A stretch of 64,000 nt of DNA from Rhodococcus sp. KRD197 (GCF_017168235.1 NZ_JABFAO010000002.1:516488-580487); one strand, 5' to 3'; numbered from the stretch's first letter, positions 40,635 through 51,807 are shown. The notes: generated by a model from the letters alone, not told the origin. Made by a program: numbers and translations.

Positions 40635-41809
40635 CGGATCGCCACCTCGGTGCCGCGCAGAATCGGTGCCAGCAGCATGGTGCTCGCGGGGTTCAGCGGG
40701 CCGGGCGCTCCCGCTGCCTCCTGCACTTCCGCGAGCGCGCAGTTGGGCCCGTCCAGACCGGGATACTGCGGGCAGTCGGCCGCTGTGTAGGGCAGGGGCT
40801 CGGAGAAGTCGGGTACGGCGGTGATGTCGAAGCGCCCGCTGGCGAAGATCCGCGTACCTGCGGCGCCGAAGGGTGCGAACCGATCGAGCGCGGTTGCCAG
40901 ACCGGAGGCGTTGCCGGCGACGGTGTCCAATGCCGGTGCGCCGCGCCGAATCACAGCGACGGCGTGGGCACGGTTTTCTGACGCGATGTCATCGGCGGAC
41001 GAAGCCAGCACGGCGGCGCTGGTCAACAATGCTTCGACTCCGCCGGAACGGTCGAGCGCCATCTGCGACAGGGACGTAGCAGCATCGAGGGTGGCGATGA
41101 CGTCCGGTGTGGCAGCGTCGAAAGCTTCTGTCACCTGGCGTATCTCGGGAAGGCGTGAGATCGCGGCATCGACGTGTGGTTCGAGCAGGGCGGTTGTCGA
41201 CGAGAGGCGGTCGATGGTGGCGCCGATGTCCTCACCCCGGCCGAGCAGGGCGGTGCTGATCGCGGTCAGCGCGGTTTGGAGCTCGGCGGGTTCGAGCCGG
41301 TGCAGGAGGTCGGTCACCTTTCGGTAGACCTCGCCGAGTTGAATCGCTTCCTCGGAACTGTCGACGGCGAGCCGATCGCCGGCCTGGAGCGTCGCGGATG
41401 CACCAGGTATCGAGGTAGGTGCGCCGGGATCGGGAATCAGTTGAATGTAGACGTCACCGAACAGCGTTCGCGGAACTATGCGCACGAGGGCCGAGGCGGG
41501 AACGCGGTCGATCTCGTCGGCGTCGATGCGCATCCTCACCCGTGAGATCTCTACGCCGCTGTCGATCCCAGCGACCGTACCGATCTGCACTCCCCGATGT
41601 GCCACACCGATCTCGCCGACGAGCAGACCGGCCGAGGCGGGTACGTCGGCGAAGACCACGGGGTCCTCGTCCAGCGCGCCGCTGCCGTAGACGACGCTGG
41701 CGGCGGCGGTTGCCACGAGCAGGATCATTGCGGCGAGACCACGGGCGGCGAGCATGTTCGGGCTCGGACCGAGGCGACGCGGTGGCGTCGTCGAGCGGGC
41801 GGCGGTCAC
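40631..41809 (-). CDS. mceA: Mce family protein MceA
   Basis: 392 aa, first Mce substrate-binding subunit. Membrane anchor (LAAMILLVATAAASVVYGSG), Mce domain (FADVPASAGLLVGEIGVAHR, then GVQIGTVAGI) and an extended helical region. GTG 41809 is within a GTGA overlap with the yrbEB stop; a longer frame to 41848 is out of keeping with the overlap pattern. Confidence 0.92.
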   Translation of the reverse strand: MTAARSTTPPRRLGPSPNMLAARGLAAMILLVATAAASVVYGSGALDEDPVVFADVPASAGLLVGEIGVAHRGVQIGTVAGIDSGVEISRVRMRIDADEIDRVPASALVRIVPRTLFGDVYIQLIPDPGAPTSIPGASATLQAGDRLAVDSSEEAIQLGEVYRKVTDLLHRLEPAELQTALTAISTALLGRGEDIGATIDRLSSTTALLEPHVDAAISRLPEIRQVTEAFDAATPDVIATLDAATSLSQMALDRSGGVEALLTSAAVLASSADDIASENRAHAVAVIRRGAPALDTVAGNASGLATALDRFAPFGAAGTRIFASGRFDITAVPDFSEPLPYTAADCPQYPGLDGPNCALAEVQEAAGAPGPLNPASTMLLAPILRGTEVAIR

Positions 41810-42654
41810 GACACACCGAGCCCGGGCACGGTCGGAACGATGCCCCACAGCGCGACGGTGAGGAAGACATCGGTGATACCGATCGCGAGGATGCTGGTGC
41901 GCAGTGCACGCCCGGCCGCGCGGCCCACGCCCTCGGGGCCACCCGAGGCGTGAAAGCCGTAGCAGCAGTGCACGAGTGCGACGATGACTGCGAAGACCAC
42001 GGCCTTGGTCATCGAATAGACGAGATCCCCGGGTGTCAGGGCAAGGTGGAAGTAGTAGTCGTAGGTGCCCGCGGAGCTGCCGCCGAAGTTCACCACGACC
42101 AACCGCGTGGCGACGAACGCAGCGATGAGCCCCACGAGATAGATGGGGATGATGCAGACGACGGCGGCAATCAATCGGGTGGTGGCGAGGAACGGAATCG
42201 ACCGCACCGCCATCGAATCCAGCGCATCGATCTCGTCGGAGATGCGCATCGCGCCGAGTTGTGCGGTGAAACCGGTGCCGACCTTGGCCGCGAGGGCAAT
42301 GCTGGCGATGACCGGTGCCAGTTCACGGGTGTTCACGATCGCGGACAGCAGCCCGGAGAGCGAAGTCAGGCCGATCAGGTCCAGGCCGCGATAGGTTTCG
42401 ACGCCCACCATCATCGCCGCGACGGCGGACATGGCGAAGACGATGCCGATGGTGCCACCACCCGCCAGCAGTGATGCGTACCCGAAGCTGACTTCGCCGA
42501 TGTGGTGTGCGATGTGTTTGGAATATCTTCGGATAGTGAAGGGAATGGCTGCGACCGTCTCGGCGTAGAACGTCACGTGACGGCCGAACTCGGTGAATAT
42601 GCCCGTCGCTCTTCGGCTTCGACGCCGCAGACGATGAAGGTTGTCCGAGACCAT
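41806..42654 (-). CDS. yrbEB: YrbE-family ABC permease (second)
   Basis: 282 aa, about five membrane helices, MlaE-like permease of the Mce importer. The conserved cytoplasmic coupling segment GAMRISDEIDALDSMAVRSI is clear. ATG 42654 shares one base with the yrbEA stop (TGATG). It works as a heterodimer with YrbEA and a genome-encoded MceG ATPase, which is not in this window. Confidence 0.94.
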   Translation of the reverse strand: MVSDNLHRLRRRSRRATGIFTEFGRHVTFYAETVAAIPFTIRRYSKHIAHHIGEVSFGYASLLAGGGTIGIVFAMSAVAAMMVGVETYRGLDLIGLTSLSGLLSAIVNTRELAPVIASIALAAKVGTGFTAQLGAMRISDEIDALDSMAVRSIPFLATTRLIAAVVCIIPIYLVGLIAAFVATRLVVVNFGGSSAGTYDYYFHLALTPGDLVYSMTKAVVFAVIVALVHCCYGFHASGGPEGVGRAAGRALRTSILAIGITDVFLTVALWGIVPTVPGLGVS

Positions 42655-43463
42655 CAGTACGTCCCCACTGCGGGGACCACGACTGCATACAACTGGGACA
42701 GCACAGTGTTGACCACGAACACCATCACGAACGCCAGTACGACTGCCTCGTTGACGGCATCGGCGACGCCGCTGGGTCCGCCCTTGGCGTTGAGCCCCTT
42801 GTACGAGGCGATGAGCGTCGATGTCACGGCGAAGCACACCGATTTCACCATCGCCATCGTGAAGTCGGAAACCCGTCCGTACTCGCTGAACGTGGTGAGG
42901 AAGGCGCCGGCGGACTGGTCGGCGACGAACACCTGGTAGAAGAAGCACGCACCGACTCCGACGACCGTCACCATGGCGCAGACCGCGACGGCGACGAACA
43001 TCGATGCGATCAACCGCGGCACGACGAGCCTGTCGATGACGTCGAGGCCCATCACCTGCATCGCGGCGATCTCCTCGCGAATGGTGCGCGAGCCCAGATC
43101 GGCGCAGATGGCCGAGCCCGCCACGCCCGCCATCATCAGGGCGCACACGAGTGCGGCTGCCTGCCCGACCACCACGAACGCCACCACGGCGCCGGAATAG
43201 GCACCGGCGCCGAGCCTTCCGGCGAGCGAGCCGACCGACACCGCGATGAGCACGCCGATGGGGAGCATCAGCAGCAGTGCCGGCACCGTGCAGACGCGCG
43301 CGATGAACAGTGCCTGCAGAACTGTCTCTGTCAGGGACAGTCTCCTGCGCGCGAGGGTGAGCACGGTACGCGTGAGTGCCGTCACCGAGAACGCGATGAG
43401 CCCTCCGACCTGATTCGCGAGGTCGCGTCCAGGGCCCTTCGCCACGGGCAGTTCGACGTTCAC
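42654..43463 (-). CDS. yrbEA: YrbE-family ABC permease (first)
   Basis: 269 aa with five to six membrane helices. The MlaE signature region is LGSRTIREEIAAMQVMGLDV and later SYKGLNAKGGPSGVADAVN. It begins three bases after the fadD5 stop, so the acyl-CoA synthetase and importer are one transcript. Pairs with YrbEB to form the inner-membrane part of the transporter. Confidence 0.94.
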   Translation of the reverse strand: MNVELPVAKGPGRDLANQVGGLIAFSVTALTRTVLTLARRRLSLTETVLQALFIARVCTVPALLLMLPIGVLIAVSVGSLAGRLGAGAYSGAVVAFVVVGQAAALVCALMMAGVAGSAICADLGSRTIREEIAAMQVMGLDVIDRLVVPRLIASMFVAVAVCAMVTVVGVGACFFYQVFVADQSAGAFLTTFSEYGRVSDFTMAMVKSVCFAVTSTLIASYKGLNAKGGPSGVADAVNEAVVLAFVMVFVVNTVLSQLYAVVVPAVGTY

Positions 43464-43466
43464 CTG

Positions 43467-45062
43467 CTAGGCGGGTGTCGGCGAATATGTCTTGCGCAGA
43501 GCAACTTTGACGACCTTGCCGCTTGCGTTTCGAGGGAGCGCATCGACCACGACGAGTTCCTTGGGGTGCTTGTATCGCGCCAGACGTTCGCCGAGCCAGG
43601 TGGTGAGTTCCTCCAGCGTCAGATCAGCGCTTTCGCTGTCGTGGAGAGCGACGACAGCGACGGGGACTTCTCCCCACCTGTCGTCGAGGCGTCCGATGAC
43701 GGCGGCTTCGAGGATGCGCGGGTGTCCGAACAGGACGTTCTCGACCTCGGCGCAGTAGATGTTCTCGCCGCCGGAAATGATCATGTCCTTCTTGCGGTCG
43801 ACGACGAAGACGAAACCCTCCTCGTCCTGCCGCACGAGGTCACCGGAGTGGAACCAGCCGCCGGCGAAGGCGTCCGCCGTCGCCGAGGGGTTCTGCCAGT
43901 ACCCCTCCATCAATGTCGGCCCCCGGTAGACGATTTCGCCGATCTCGCCCTGAGCGACGTCGTTCATCTCGTCGTCGACGATCCGCGCGGCGATCGTCGG
44001 GATGACTCGTCCGACCGAACCCAGCTTGCGGAGAGCATCCTCGCCGTCGAGAACGCACGTGATGGGCGACATTTCGGTTTGGCCGAATACGGCGACGTTC
44101 AGGGCGTCCGGGAACGTCTCCGCCATGGCTTTCAGGACCGTGTCCGACGCCGGTGCCGCGCCCCAGGAGATGACCCGCAATCGCAACTTTCGTGGATGGC
44201 GGGACTGTTCGGCGCACATGGCCTGCCACTGGACCGGGACGAGAAACAGGGTGGTCACGCCCTCGGCTTCGAGCACGTCGAGCAGCGCTGCCGGGTCGAA
44301 TGCGCCCACCGGGTACACCACGGTCGGTATGCCGAGTTGCAGGCTGGGCGCGAGACTGCCGAGGGCCGCGATGTGAAACATCGGCGATGCGCAGAAGCCG
44401 ACCTCGTCGACGCCGCGCATCTGCAGCGCACGGATGCACGTCAGTGACTGGGCTGCCATGTTGGAGTGCGTGAGCACTGCCCCCTTCGGCCTACCGGTCG
44501 TCCCCGAGGTGTACATGATCAGTGCGGGTGCGCTGTCGGGGACGTCCACGGGTGACGCCGGTGTGGATTCGGCCAGCAGGGCCTCGTAGGTCTCGCCGAC
44601 AGTGATGATCTCGTAGAGTGAATCGGTCCGATCGGCAACGGCTCCCGCCAACGGGGCCAGCGTCTCGTCCGTCACCATCAGGGCGGCGCCGCTGTTCTCG
44701 GCGAGAAAGGAGACCTCCGGGGGCGTCATTCTGAAGTTGACCGGTACGGCAAGGGCGCCGAGTGCGTTGATTGCGAGCACCGCTTCCAGGTACTCGGGTC
44801 GGTTGAGCATCAGGATGAGTACGCGGTCTCCGAAGCCGACCCCTCGACGGCTCAGGACACCCGCGAAGCGGTCTACTCGATCGGAAAGCTGGCTCCACGT
44901 GATGGAAGCGCCCTCGAAGCGAAGCGCGAGAGCGTCGGGCTGCATCAACGCGTGGCGTCGCACCTGGTTGTTCCAGTTGTTTCGCGTCGATCGCTCTGGT
45001 TCGTTGACGTCGGGGGCTGCGGTTTCGGGGGATGAGGTTTCGAGGTCCGAGTGAGCTGCCAT
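43467..45062 (-). CDS. fadD5: Acyl-CoA synthetase, FadD5-like
   Basis: 531-aa ATP-dependent fatty acid:CoA ligase. The AMP-binding P-loop is YTSGTTGRPKG, the second motif GQTEMSP, then GGWFHSGDLV, and the C-terminal hinge VVDRKKDMIISGGENIYCAE with the catalytic Lys in PRNASGKVVK. It is very similar to Mtb FadD5 as remembered, including its place in front of yrbE1A of the mce1 locus. ATG 45062 has AGGA upstream. It probably activates fatty acids delivered by the Mce importer. Confidence 0.92.
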   Translation of the reverse strand: MAAHSDLETSSPETAAPDVNEPERSTRNNWNNQVRRHALMQPDALALRFEGASITWSQLSDRVDRFAGVLSRRGVGFGDRVLILMLNRPEYLEAVLAINALGALAVPVNFRMTPPEVSFLAENSGAALMVTDETLAPLAGAVADRTDSLYEIITVGETYEALLAESTPASPVDVPDSAPALIMYTSGTTGRPKGAVLTHSNMAAQSLTCIRALQMRGVDEVGFCASPMFHIAALGSLAPSLQLGIPTVVYPVGAFDPAALLDVLEAEGVTTLFLVPVQWQAMCAEQSRHPRKLRLRVISWGAAPASDTVLKAMAETFPDALNVAVFGQTEMSPITCVLDGEDALRKLGSVGRVIPTIAARIVDDEMNDVAQGEIGEIVYRGPTLMEGYWQNPSATADAFAGGWFHSGDLVRQDEEGFVFVVDRKKDMIISGGENIYCAEVENVLFGHPRILEAAVIGRLDDRWGEVPVAVVALHDSESADLTLEELTTWLGERLARYKHPKELVVVDALPRNASGKVVKVALRKTYSPTPA

Positions 45063-45097
45063 CGTGGGGTTCCTGTCTGTCTGCGGGCGGGGACAAG

Positions 45098-45113
45098 TGT
45101 GAGCCAGCTTACA
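45098..45113. promoter_or_regulatory. Dyad upstream of the fadD5-mce operon
   Basis: TGTGAGC-CA-GCTTACA, 7-bp arms with one mismatch, 35 bp upstream of fadD5. GntR/FCD regulators such as Mce1R bind short dyads of this kind, so it is a candidate operator. The protein is not identified. Confidence 0.35.
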
Positions 45114-45205
45114 ATCGCCGCGTCCGATCCGAAGCCAGAATGGCAACGGCTGATTACGGTTTGCCAAGTTCATCTGTGCATGTGAAAACGTGGATAAGTT
45201 TGTCG

Positions 45206-47055
<1,850 letters not shown>

Positions 47056-47077
47056 TCAGATGGCGCCACTTCAAGCT

Positions 47078-47092
47078 CAATTAGGCGAATTG
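47078..47092. promoter_or_regulatory. Palindrome in the NMO / tandem-TetR divergent region (1)
   Basis: CAATT-AGGCG-AATTG, perfect 5-bp arms, 65 bp upstream of the NMO start. Candidate operator for the tandem TetR. Confidence 0.35.
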
Positions 47093-47182
47093 CCGCTAAC
47101 TTAACATTGGGATTCGGCTGCCTGTCAAGGGTGGAGCAATATCCTCAATGTCAACACAAGGTGCGAGCTACGGTTAATATGA

Positions 47183-47194
47183 TGGAAATTTCCA
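47183..47194. promoter_or_regulatory. Palindrome in the NMO / tandem-TetR divergent region (2)
   Basis: TGGAAATTTCCA, a perfect 12-bp palindrome 18 bp upstream of the tandem TetR start. It could be an autoregulatory operator. Confidence 0.35.
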
Positions 47195-47212
47195 CAAGCA
47201 TCGAGGACGGCA

Positions 47213-48418
47213 ATGACTGACACGGCGGCAGCTGGCAACGACGCAGCACCTCGTCGTCGGCGACCGAAAAACCGCAAGGCCCAGATTCTGAGTGCCGCTG
47301 CCGAGGCATTCAGCGAGCGGGGGTATCACGCGGTCGGTGTCGATGACATCGCGGCAGTCGTCGGAATCTCTGGGCCCGCGCTCTACCGGCATTTCCCGAC
47401 CAAGTACGCCCTGTTCACGCACGCGGTCATGCGTCTCGCCGACACTTTGATGGCTGCGACCGATCCGGCACTGACGACGGAGTCCGATCCGGAGTCGACG
47501 CTGGACGCCGTCGTCCTCGCCATCATCCGCACCACGATCGACAACCGTCGGACGGGCGGTCTGTACCGATGGGAGGGGCGCTACCTGATCGGCGACGACA
47601 AAATCGCGCTCCGAGACGCGGTCTTCGAACTCGGTGAGCGTGTCCGTCGACCGTTGCACCGGCTCCGCCCGGAATTGTCCGAAGCGGATACAGCGATGCT
47701 CTCGACGGCGGCGATCAGCGTGATCGCCAGTATCACCGCGCACCGATCGGCGTTGTCCGCAAAGCAGATCGAAGCGTTGATGTCCAGCGCTGCCTGGTCG
47801 ATTCTTCGAGCGGACCTGCCGCCGGATTCGCCGACAACCACGGTGGCCGAGGCGCCCCGTCGTGCGCCGGTGTCCAAGCGTGAAGTACTGCTACACCAGG
47901 CTATTGCGCTGTTCTACGCTCGCGGCTATCACGAGGTGAGTATCGAGGAGATCGGCGCTGCGGCCGGGATCAACGCTTCCAGCGTGTACCGGCACTTCCC
48001 GAGCAAGGCGGAGTTGCTGGCGGCAGCGTTCCAGCGAGCCAACGAGCGGCTGACCGTTGCGCTCGGCGACGCGCTCGCGGAGTCCGAATCCTCGGTCCAA
48101 GCCATCGAAGCCCTCGCGCGTCTCTACACCGAATTGTCCTTCGAAAGAAGCGAATTGCTCGCGGTCTACTTTGCCGAGATCGGCAACGTACCGGCCGATC
48201 AGCGAACCACGCTCCGCAACGTGCAGCGACTCAATGTCGAGGAGTGGGCACATCTGGTGCGTGAGGCACGGCCCGAACTCACCGGCGTCGGGGCACGTTT
48301 CCTGGTTCACGCCGCCCTCGGATTGGTCTTCGACGTCGGACGCGTCGTTCGCTTCGATCGCAGTCCGAGCACGATCCGCAGGGTCCAGCACCTGATGACC
48401 ACCGTCCTACTGGGATAA
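47213..48418 (+). CDS. Tandem two-headed TetR regulator
   Basis: 401 aa containing two complete TetR units in one chain. The first helix-turn-helix is at residues 21-67 (RKAQILSAAAEAFSERGYHA, then VGVDDIAAVVGISGPALYRHFPTK). The second is at 223-270 (KREVLLHQAIALFYARGYHE, then VSIEEIGAAAGINASSVYRHFPSK). Each is followed by a ligand-type helical domain. A single polypeptide could therefore act like an internal TetR dimer. It is divergent from NMO-ECH and directly upstream of the DUF4334-ADH-ACAD genes, which it probably controls. A GAGGAC ribosome site precedes ATG 47213. Confidence 0.88.
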   Translation: MTDTAAAGNDAAPRRRRPKNRKAQILSAAAEAFSERGYHAVGVDDIAAVVGISGPALYRHFPTKYALFTHAVMRLADTLMAATDPALTTESDPESTLDAVVLAIIRTTIDNRRTGGLYRWEGRYLIGDDKIALRDAVFELGERVRRPLHRLRPELSEADTAMLSTAAISVIASITAHRSALSAKQIEALMSSAAWSILRADLPPDSPTTTVAEAPRRAPVSKREVLLHQAIALFYARGYHEVSIEEIGAAAGINASSVYRHFPSKAELLAAAFQRANERLTVALGDALAESESSVQAIEALARLYTELSFERSELLAVYFAEIGNVPADQRTTLRNVQRLNVEEWAHLVREARPELTGVGARFLVHAALGLVFDVGRVVRFDRSPSTIRRVQHLMTTVLLG

Positions 48419-48437
48419 AACGACTCTAGGAGTACAC

Positions 48438-48911
48438 ATGTCAGACACTGCAGCACCAGAACGGCTTCGCGAGCTACTCGCGATGGAGTCCGGCGTGGAG
48501 ACTACCGAGCTGGATCAGCTTTGGTCTCGCCTCGACACGGTCCGGGCGGAGGATATCCTCGGCTCCTACAAGGGCAGTGCGTTTGCGACGGGCCATGGAC
48601 TGTGCCGGGCCCTGCCGGCAAGCAACTGGTACGGCAAGGACTTTCGCTCGATCACCGATGCCAAGCCGCTGATCTGCCGGGCCGAGGACGGAACGCTGTT
48701 CTCGAATGTCGAGTTGGGTCAAGGTGAAGCCTCACTGTGGAACATCGAGTTCCGCGGCGAGGTCACCGCCACGATGGTCTACGACGGCAAGGCCGTTTTC
48801 GATCACTTCAAGAGGATCGACTCGAAGTCATTGATGGGAATCATGAACGGCAAACCGGAACTGGTCCTCTCACGCGGCGAGTTCTTCTACTTCGCGCTGG
48901 AACTGTGCTGA
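48438..48911 (+). CDS. GXWXG / DUF4334 domain protein
   Basis: 157 aa. The GXWXG motif region is variant here (GSYKGSAFATGHGL), followed by NWYGKDF and the DUF4334 part SLWNIEFRGEVTATMVYDGK, then AVFDHFKRIDS and MGIMNGK. Proteins of this type have no assigned reaction. AGGAG lies eight bases before ATG 48438. The stop shares one base with the next start (TGATG), so it is made together with the alcohol dehydrogenase and may assist substrate or product handling (inference). Confidence 0.8.
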   Translation: MSDTAAPERLRELLAMESGVETTELDQLWSRLDTVRAEDILGSYKGSAFATGHGLCRALPASNWYGKDFRSITDAKPLICRAEDGTLFSNVELGQGEASLWNIEFRGEVTATMVYDGKAVFDHFKRIDSKSLMGIMNGKPELVLSRGEFFYFALELC

Positions 48912-50005
48912 TGGTGCGTACCGATGCGCTTGTCTCGCGTGATCCACGCGAGCCGTTCACCGTCGAGCAAGTCGACGTCGAGGAGCCGCGCGCCGACGAA
49001 ATCCTTGTCCGACTCGTCGCCACCGGTATCTGTCACACCGATCTCGTCGCCCGAGGAGCTGGCGCAGTGGATCGGCCCGTGCTGGTCGGCCACGAAGGCG
49101 CCGGCATCGTCGAACGCGTCGGATCAGAGGTGACGAAGGTTCGGCCGGGTGACCATGTGATTCTGACCTTCCGGCACTGCGGTGCCTGCGCCAACTGTGC
49201 CAAGTCCAGGCCTGCGTACTGCCAGAGCGGCACGGCGCTGAATCAGTTCGGGGCACGCGCGGACGGGACCAGACGCGTGAGTCTCGACGGGGCTCGGATG
49301 CGGGACGGATTCTTCGGTCAGTCCAGTTTCGCTGGCTACGCCGTCACCACCGAGGACAACACAGTCGTGATCGACGCCGATATCGACCTCGAGACTGCCG
49401 CCCCGCTCGGCTGCAGCGTCCAGACCGGAGCCGGCGCAGTACTCAACGCTCTGCGCCCGGGACCGCAGGACAGCATCGTCGTCTACGGTGTCGGCGGAGT
49501 AGGAATGGCTGCCCTGCTGGCCGCCGTAGCAGTCGACGTGGGAACCGTTGTCGTGGTCGAACCGTCACCGATTCGTCGCGCATTGGCCTCGGAGCTCGGC
49601 GCCCACCACGTCGTGGATCCTGGCAGTGACGACGTGCTCGCGGCGGTACGAGAGACGACGAAGGGCGGGGCCAGTCACGCGCTGGACACCACCGGCAACT
49701 CCGCCGTGATCGCGCAGGCGTTCGACGCCCTGGGAATGGGCGGAGCATTGGTCACCGTGGCCCTCGGCAAGGGACGACTGGATCTCGACCTTCTCGATAT
49801 CGTGTTGAAAGGCAAGACCATTCGAGGCTGCTTGGAAGGCGACTGCGTGCCCGCGACATTCGTGCCCGAACTGCTTCGCATGTATTTTGCTGGAGCCTTC
49901 CCCATCGACCGTCTTGTCACGCGGTATCCGTTCGCGGACATCAACGTTGCGCTCGAAGACAATCGCCGCGGGGACACGGTCAAGCCGGTCCTGCTGTGGA
50001 CGTAA
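48911..50005 (+). CDS. Zinc alcohol dehydrogenase, aryl-alcohol type
   Basis: 364-aa zinc-dependent MDR. The catalytic zinc site is GICHTD and GHEGAG, the structural zinc loop CGACANCAKSRPAYC, a catalytic Cys in PLGCSVQTG, and the NAD Rossmann motif GVGGVG. GTALNQFGA and GFFGQSSFAGYAVT resemble aryl-alcohol/benzyl-alcohol dehydrogenases. ATG 48911 is chosen from the one-base overlap with the DUF4334 gene; a longer open frame upstream is in another gene. It probably oxidises a hydrophobic primary alcohol to the aldehyde. Confidence 0.9.
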   Translation: MVRTDALVSRDPREPFTVEQVDVEEPRADEILVRLVATGICHTDLVARGAGAVDRPVLVGHEGAGIVERVGSEVTKVRPGDHVILTFRHCGACANCAKSRPAYCQSGTALNQFGARADGTRRVSLDGARMRDGFFGQSSFAGYAVTTEDNTVVIDADIDLETAAPLGCSVQTGAGAVLNALRPGPQDSIVVYGVGGVGMAALLAAVAVDVGTVVVVEPSPIRRALASELGAHHVVDPGSDDVLAAVRETTKGGASHALDTTGNSAVIAQAFDALGMGGALVTVALGKGRLDLDLLDIVLKGKTIRGCLEGDCVPATFVPELLRMYFAGAFPIDRLVTRYPFADINVALEDNRRGDTVKPVLLWT

Positions 50006-50062
50006 CGCGCTCTCGCGCATGGCCGTCCGGCCCCTCACCCCATTGATCAGGAGAGAATTTCG

Positions 50063-51205
50063 ATGAGTATCGATTTCACCCAGGAACAGCGTTCGTTCGC
50101 CGAGGCTGTCGCCGCGTTCTGCAAGCGTGAGGCAGGCACGCGCGAACAACGCGATGCCCTCACCGAACACGGTACCCACACCCACAACCAGGCGCTTTAC
50201 GAGAAGATGGCCGAACTCGGCTGGCTCGGATCGACCATTGCCGAGGAGTTCGGCGGCGCCGACGGCGGGGCAGTCGACATGTGCATCCTCCTCGAGGAAG
50301 CAGCCAAGGGCATGGCGCCGATCGGCGGAATCGGACCGACGCTGATCACCGGAGCGGCGTACGCCAAGTTCGGTACCCAGGCCCAGAAGGAATCGGTACT
50401 CGGGGGCATCGTCGAGGGCAAGAGCTATTCGATCTCGATGTCCGAGCCCGAGGCCGGATCCGACGTCGGTAACCTCAGCTGCCGCGCCGAGAAGACTGCC
50501 GGCGGTTGGTCGATCAACGGTCAGAAGACGTGGTGCTCCAACGCGCATTTCGCCGACCGCATCCTCCTCGTTGCCCGGACGGGGAGAGGCGAAGGCAAGC
50601 ACGAGGGACTGACGATGTTCGACGTGCCCGCCGACGCCCCGGGCCTGTCCATTGTTGGCATCGACACGATGGGTGGCAAGGAGGTCAACGATCTCTATTT
50701 CACCGACTGCCTCCTTCCCGAGGATGCCGTGATCGGTGTGGAGGGCCAGGGTTGGGGACAACTGATGACCGGCCTGAACATCGAGCGGCTGATCCTGGCG
50801 GCCATGATGCTCGGCACCGCGCAGCGAGCATTCGAAGACACGCTCCAGTTCATCACGCAGCGAAAGCAATTCGGACGCCCGGTCGGGACGTTTCAGGCAC
50901 TTCGGCACCGTGTCGCCGATCTCGCGACGGAGATCGAATGCGGTCGACTGCTCGTTTATCACGTCGCCCGCCTCGTGGACGAGAACCCGGCCAAGCTCTT
51001 CCCGCGGGAGGCGTCGATGGCGAAACTCAAGCTCACCGAGACCGCCAAGAAGGTTGCACTCGAGGGCATGCAGATGATGGGTGGCTACGGCTACGCGACC
51101 GAGTTCGACATGGAGAAGCACGTCCGCACCACGCTGGTGTCTTCGATCTACGGCGGCACCAACGAGATTCAGCGTGACATCATCGGCAAGACCTACGGAT
51201 TGTGA
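50063..51205 (+). CDS. Acyl-CoA dehydrogenase
   Basis: 380-aa flavoprotein. The FAD-region motif is SYSISMSEPEAGSDVGNLSC, then GWSINGQKTWCSNA, the arginine motif region is FGRPVGTFQALRHRVADLA, and the C-terminus SSIYGGTNEIQRDIIGKTYG. The usual YEGT catalytic Glu position is Gly (YGGT), so the catalytic base is elsewhere or on a partner subunit. AGGAGAGA precedes ATG 50063. It ends the TetR-DUF4334-ADH-ACAD strand. Its last 13 bases overlap the convergent TetR gene. Confidence 0.92.
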   Translation: MSIDFTQEQRSFAEAVAAFCKREAGTREQRDALTEHGTHTHNQALYEKMAELGWLGSTIAEEFGGADGGAVDMCILLEEAAKGMAPIGGIGPTLITGAAYAKFGTQAQKESVLGGIVEGKSYSISMSEPEAGSDVGNLSCRAEKTAGGWSINGQKTWCSNAHFADRILLVARTGRGEGKHEGLTMFDVPADAPGLSIVGIDTMGGKEVNDLYFTDCLLPEDAVIGVEGQGWGQLMTGLNIERLILAAMMLGTAQRAFEDTLQFITQRKQFGRPVGTFQALRHRVADLATEIECGRLLVYHVARLVDENPAKLFPREASMAKLKLTETAKKVALEGMQMMGGYGYATEFDMEKHVRTTLVSSIYGGTNEIQRDIIGKTYGL

Positions 51206-51807
51206 CCGCCGGCCGCCAATAACAGTTCGGAGCAGTGCTCGACGACCGCATTCTGGTCGAGATCGAGATAGCCGTTGAGCCAGGCCGTCAGTACCTGCGC
51301 GACGCCACCGACGATGAAGTGGGCCGTCAGCTCGAGGTGCGTGTCGGCTTCGGTGCCGTAGAACTCACTGGCTTGGGCGGCGAGCAAGCCGGCGAACATG
51401 CGGGTCGACTCGGCGCGTTTGGCGGCGAGCGCGTCGTCCGACACCGTGGCCGCGAACAGAAGCCGTCCGCGGCGTGGGTCCTCGGCAACTGCTTCGACGA
51501 CGGCGGCGACGGCGGTACGGACGCGTTCGCTCGCCGAATCGCCGGAGGCCGCGAGTGCGGCGAGGGTGGTTGTGGTGATCTCACCGATCACGTGGTCGTA
51601 CACCGCTTCCACCAGTGCATTCTTGTCGGCGAAGCTCTCGTAGAAGTACCGCGATGCGACGCCTGCAAGGCGGCACACGCCTCGCACGCTCAGCTCGGGT
51701 TCGCTGGTGCCGAGCAGGTCGAGGCCGGCCTCGACGAGGGTGCGGCGGCGTTCGGCGACACGTGCCGAGCCGTCCACTCCGCCGTATGTCCGAGGGGATG
51801 GATCCAT
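51193..51807 (-). CDS. TetR-family regulator, paired with a DUF2236 gene (copy 1)
   Basis: 204 aa. Helix-turn-helix: RVAERRRTLVEAGLDLLGTS, then VRGVCRLAGVASRYFYESFADKNALVEAVYDHV (about residues 17-70). It is recognisably related to the TetR at 61945-62523, including YFYESFAD; both are divergent from DUF2236 genes. ATG 51807 begins the family-like sequence. The short upstream gap (87 bp) must contain both promoters. Confidence 0.88.
   Translation of the reverse strand: MDPSPRTYGGVDGSARVAERRRTLVEAGLDLLGTSEPELSVRGVCRLAGVASRYFYESFADKNALVEAVYDHVIGEITTTTLAALAASGDSASERVRTAVAAVVEAVAEDPRRGRLLFAATVSDDALAAKRAESTRMFAGLLAAQASEFYGTEADTHLELTAHFIVGGVAQVLTAWLNGYLDLDQNAVVEHCSELLLAAGGHNP

Noticed and set aside
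48737..48910. An N-terminal extension of the alcohol dehydrogenase
   Set aside because: It overlaps the DUF4334 gene in another frame; ATG 48911 matches the conserved MDR start and the TGATG junction.
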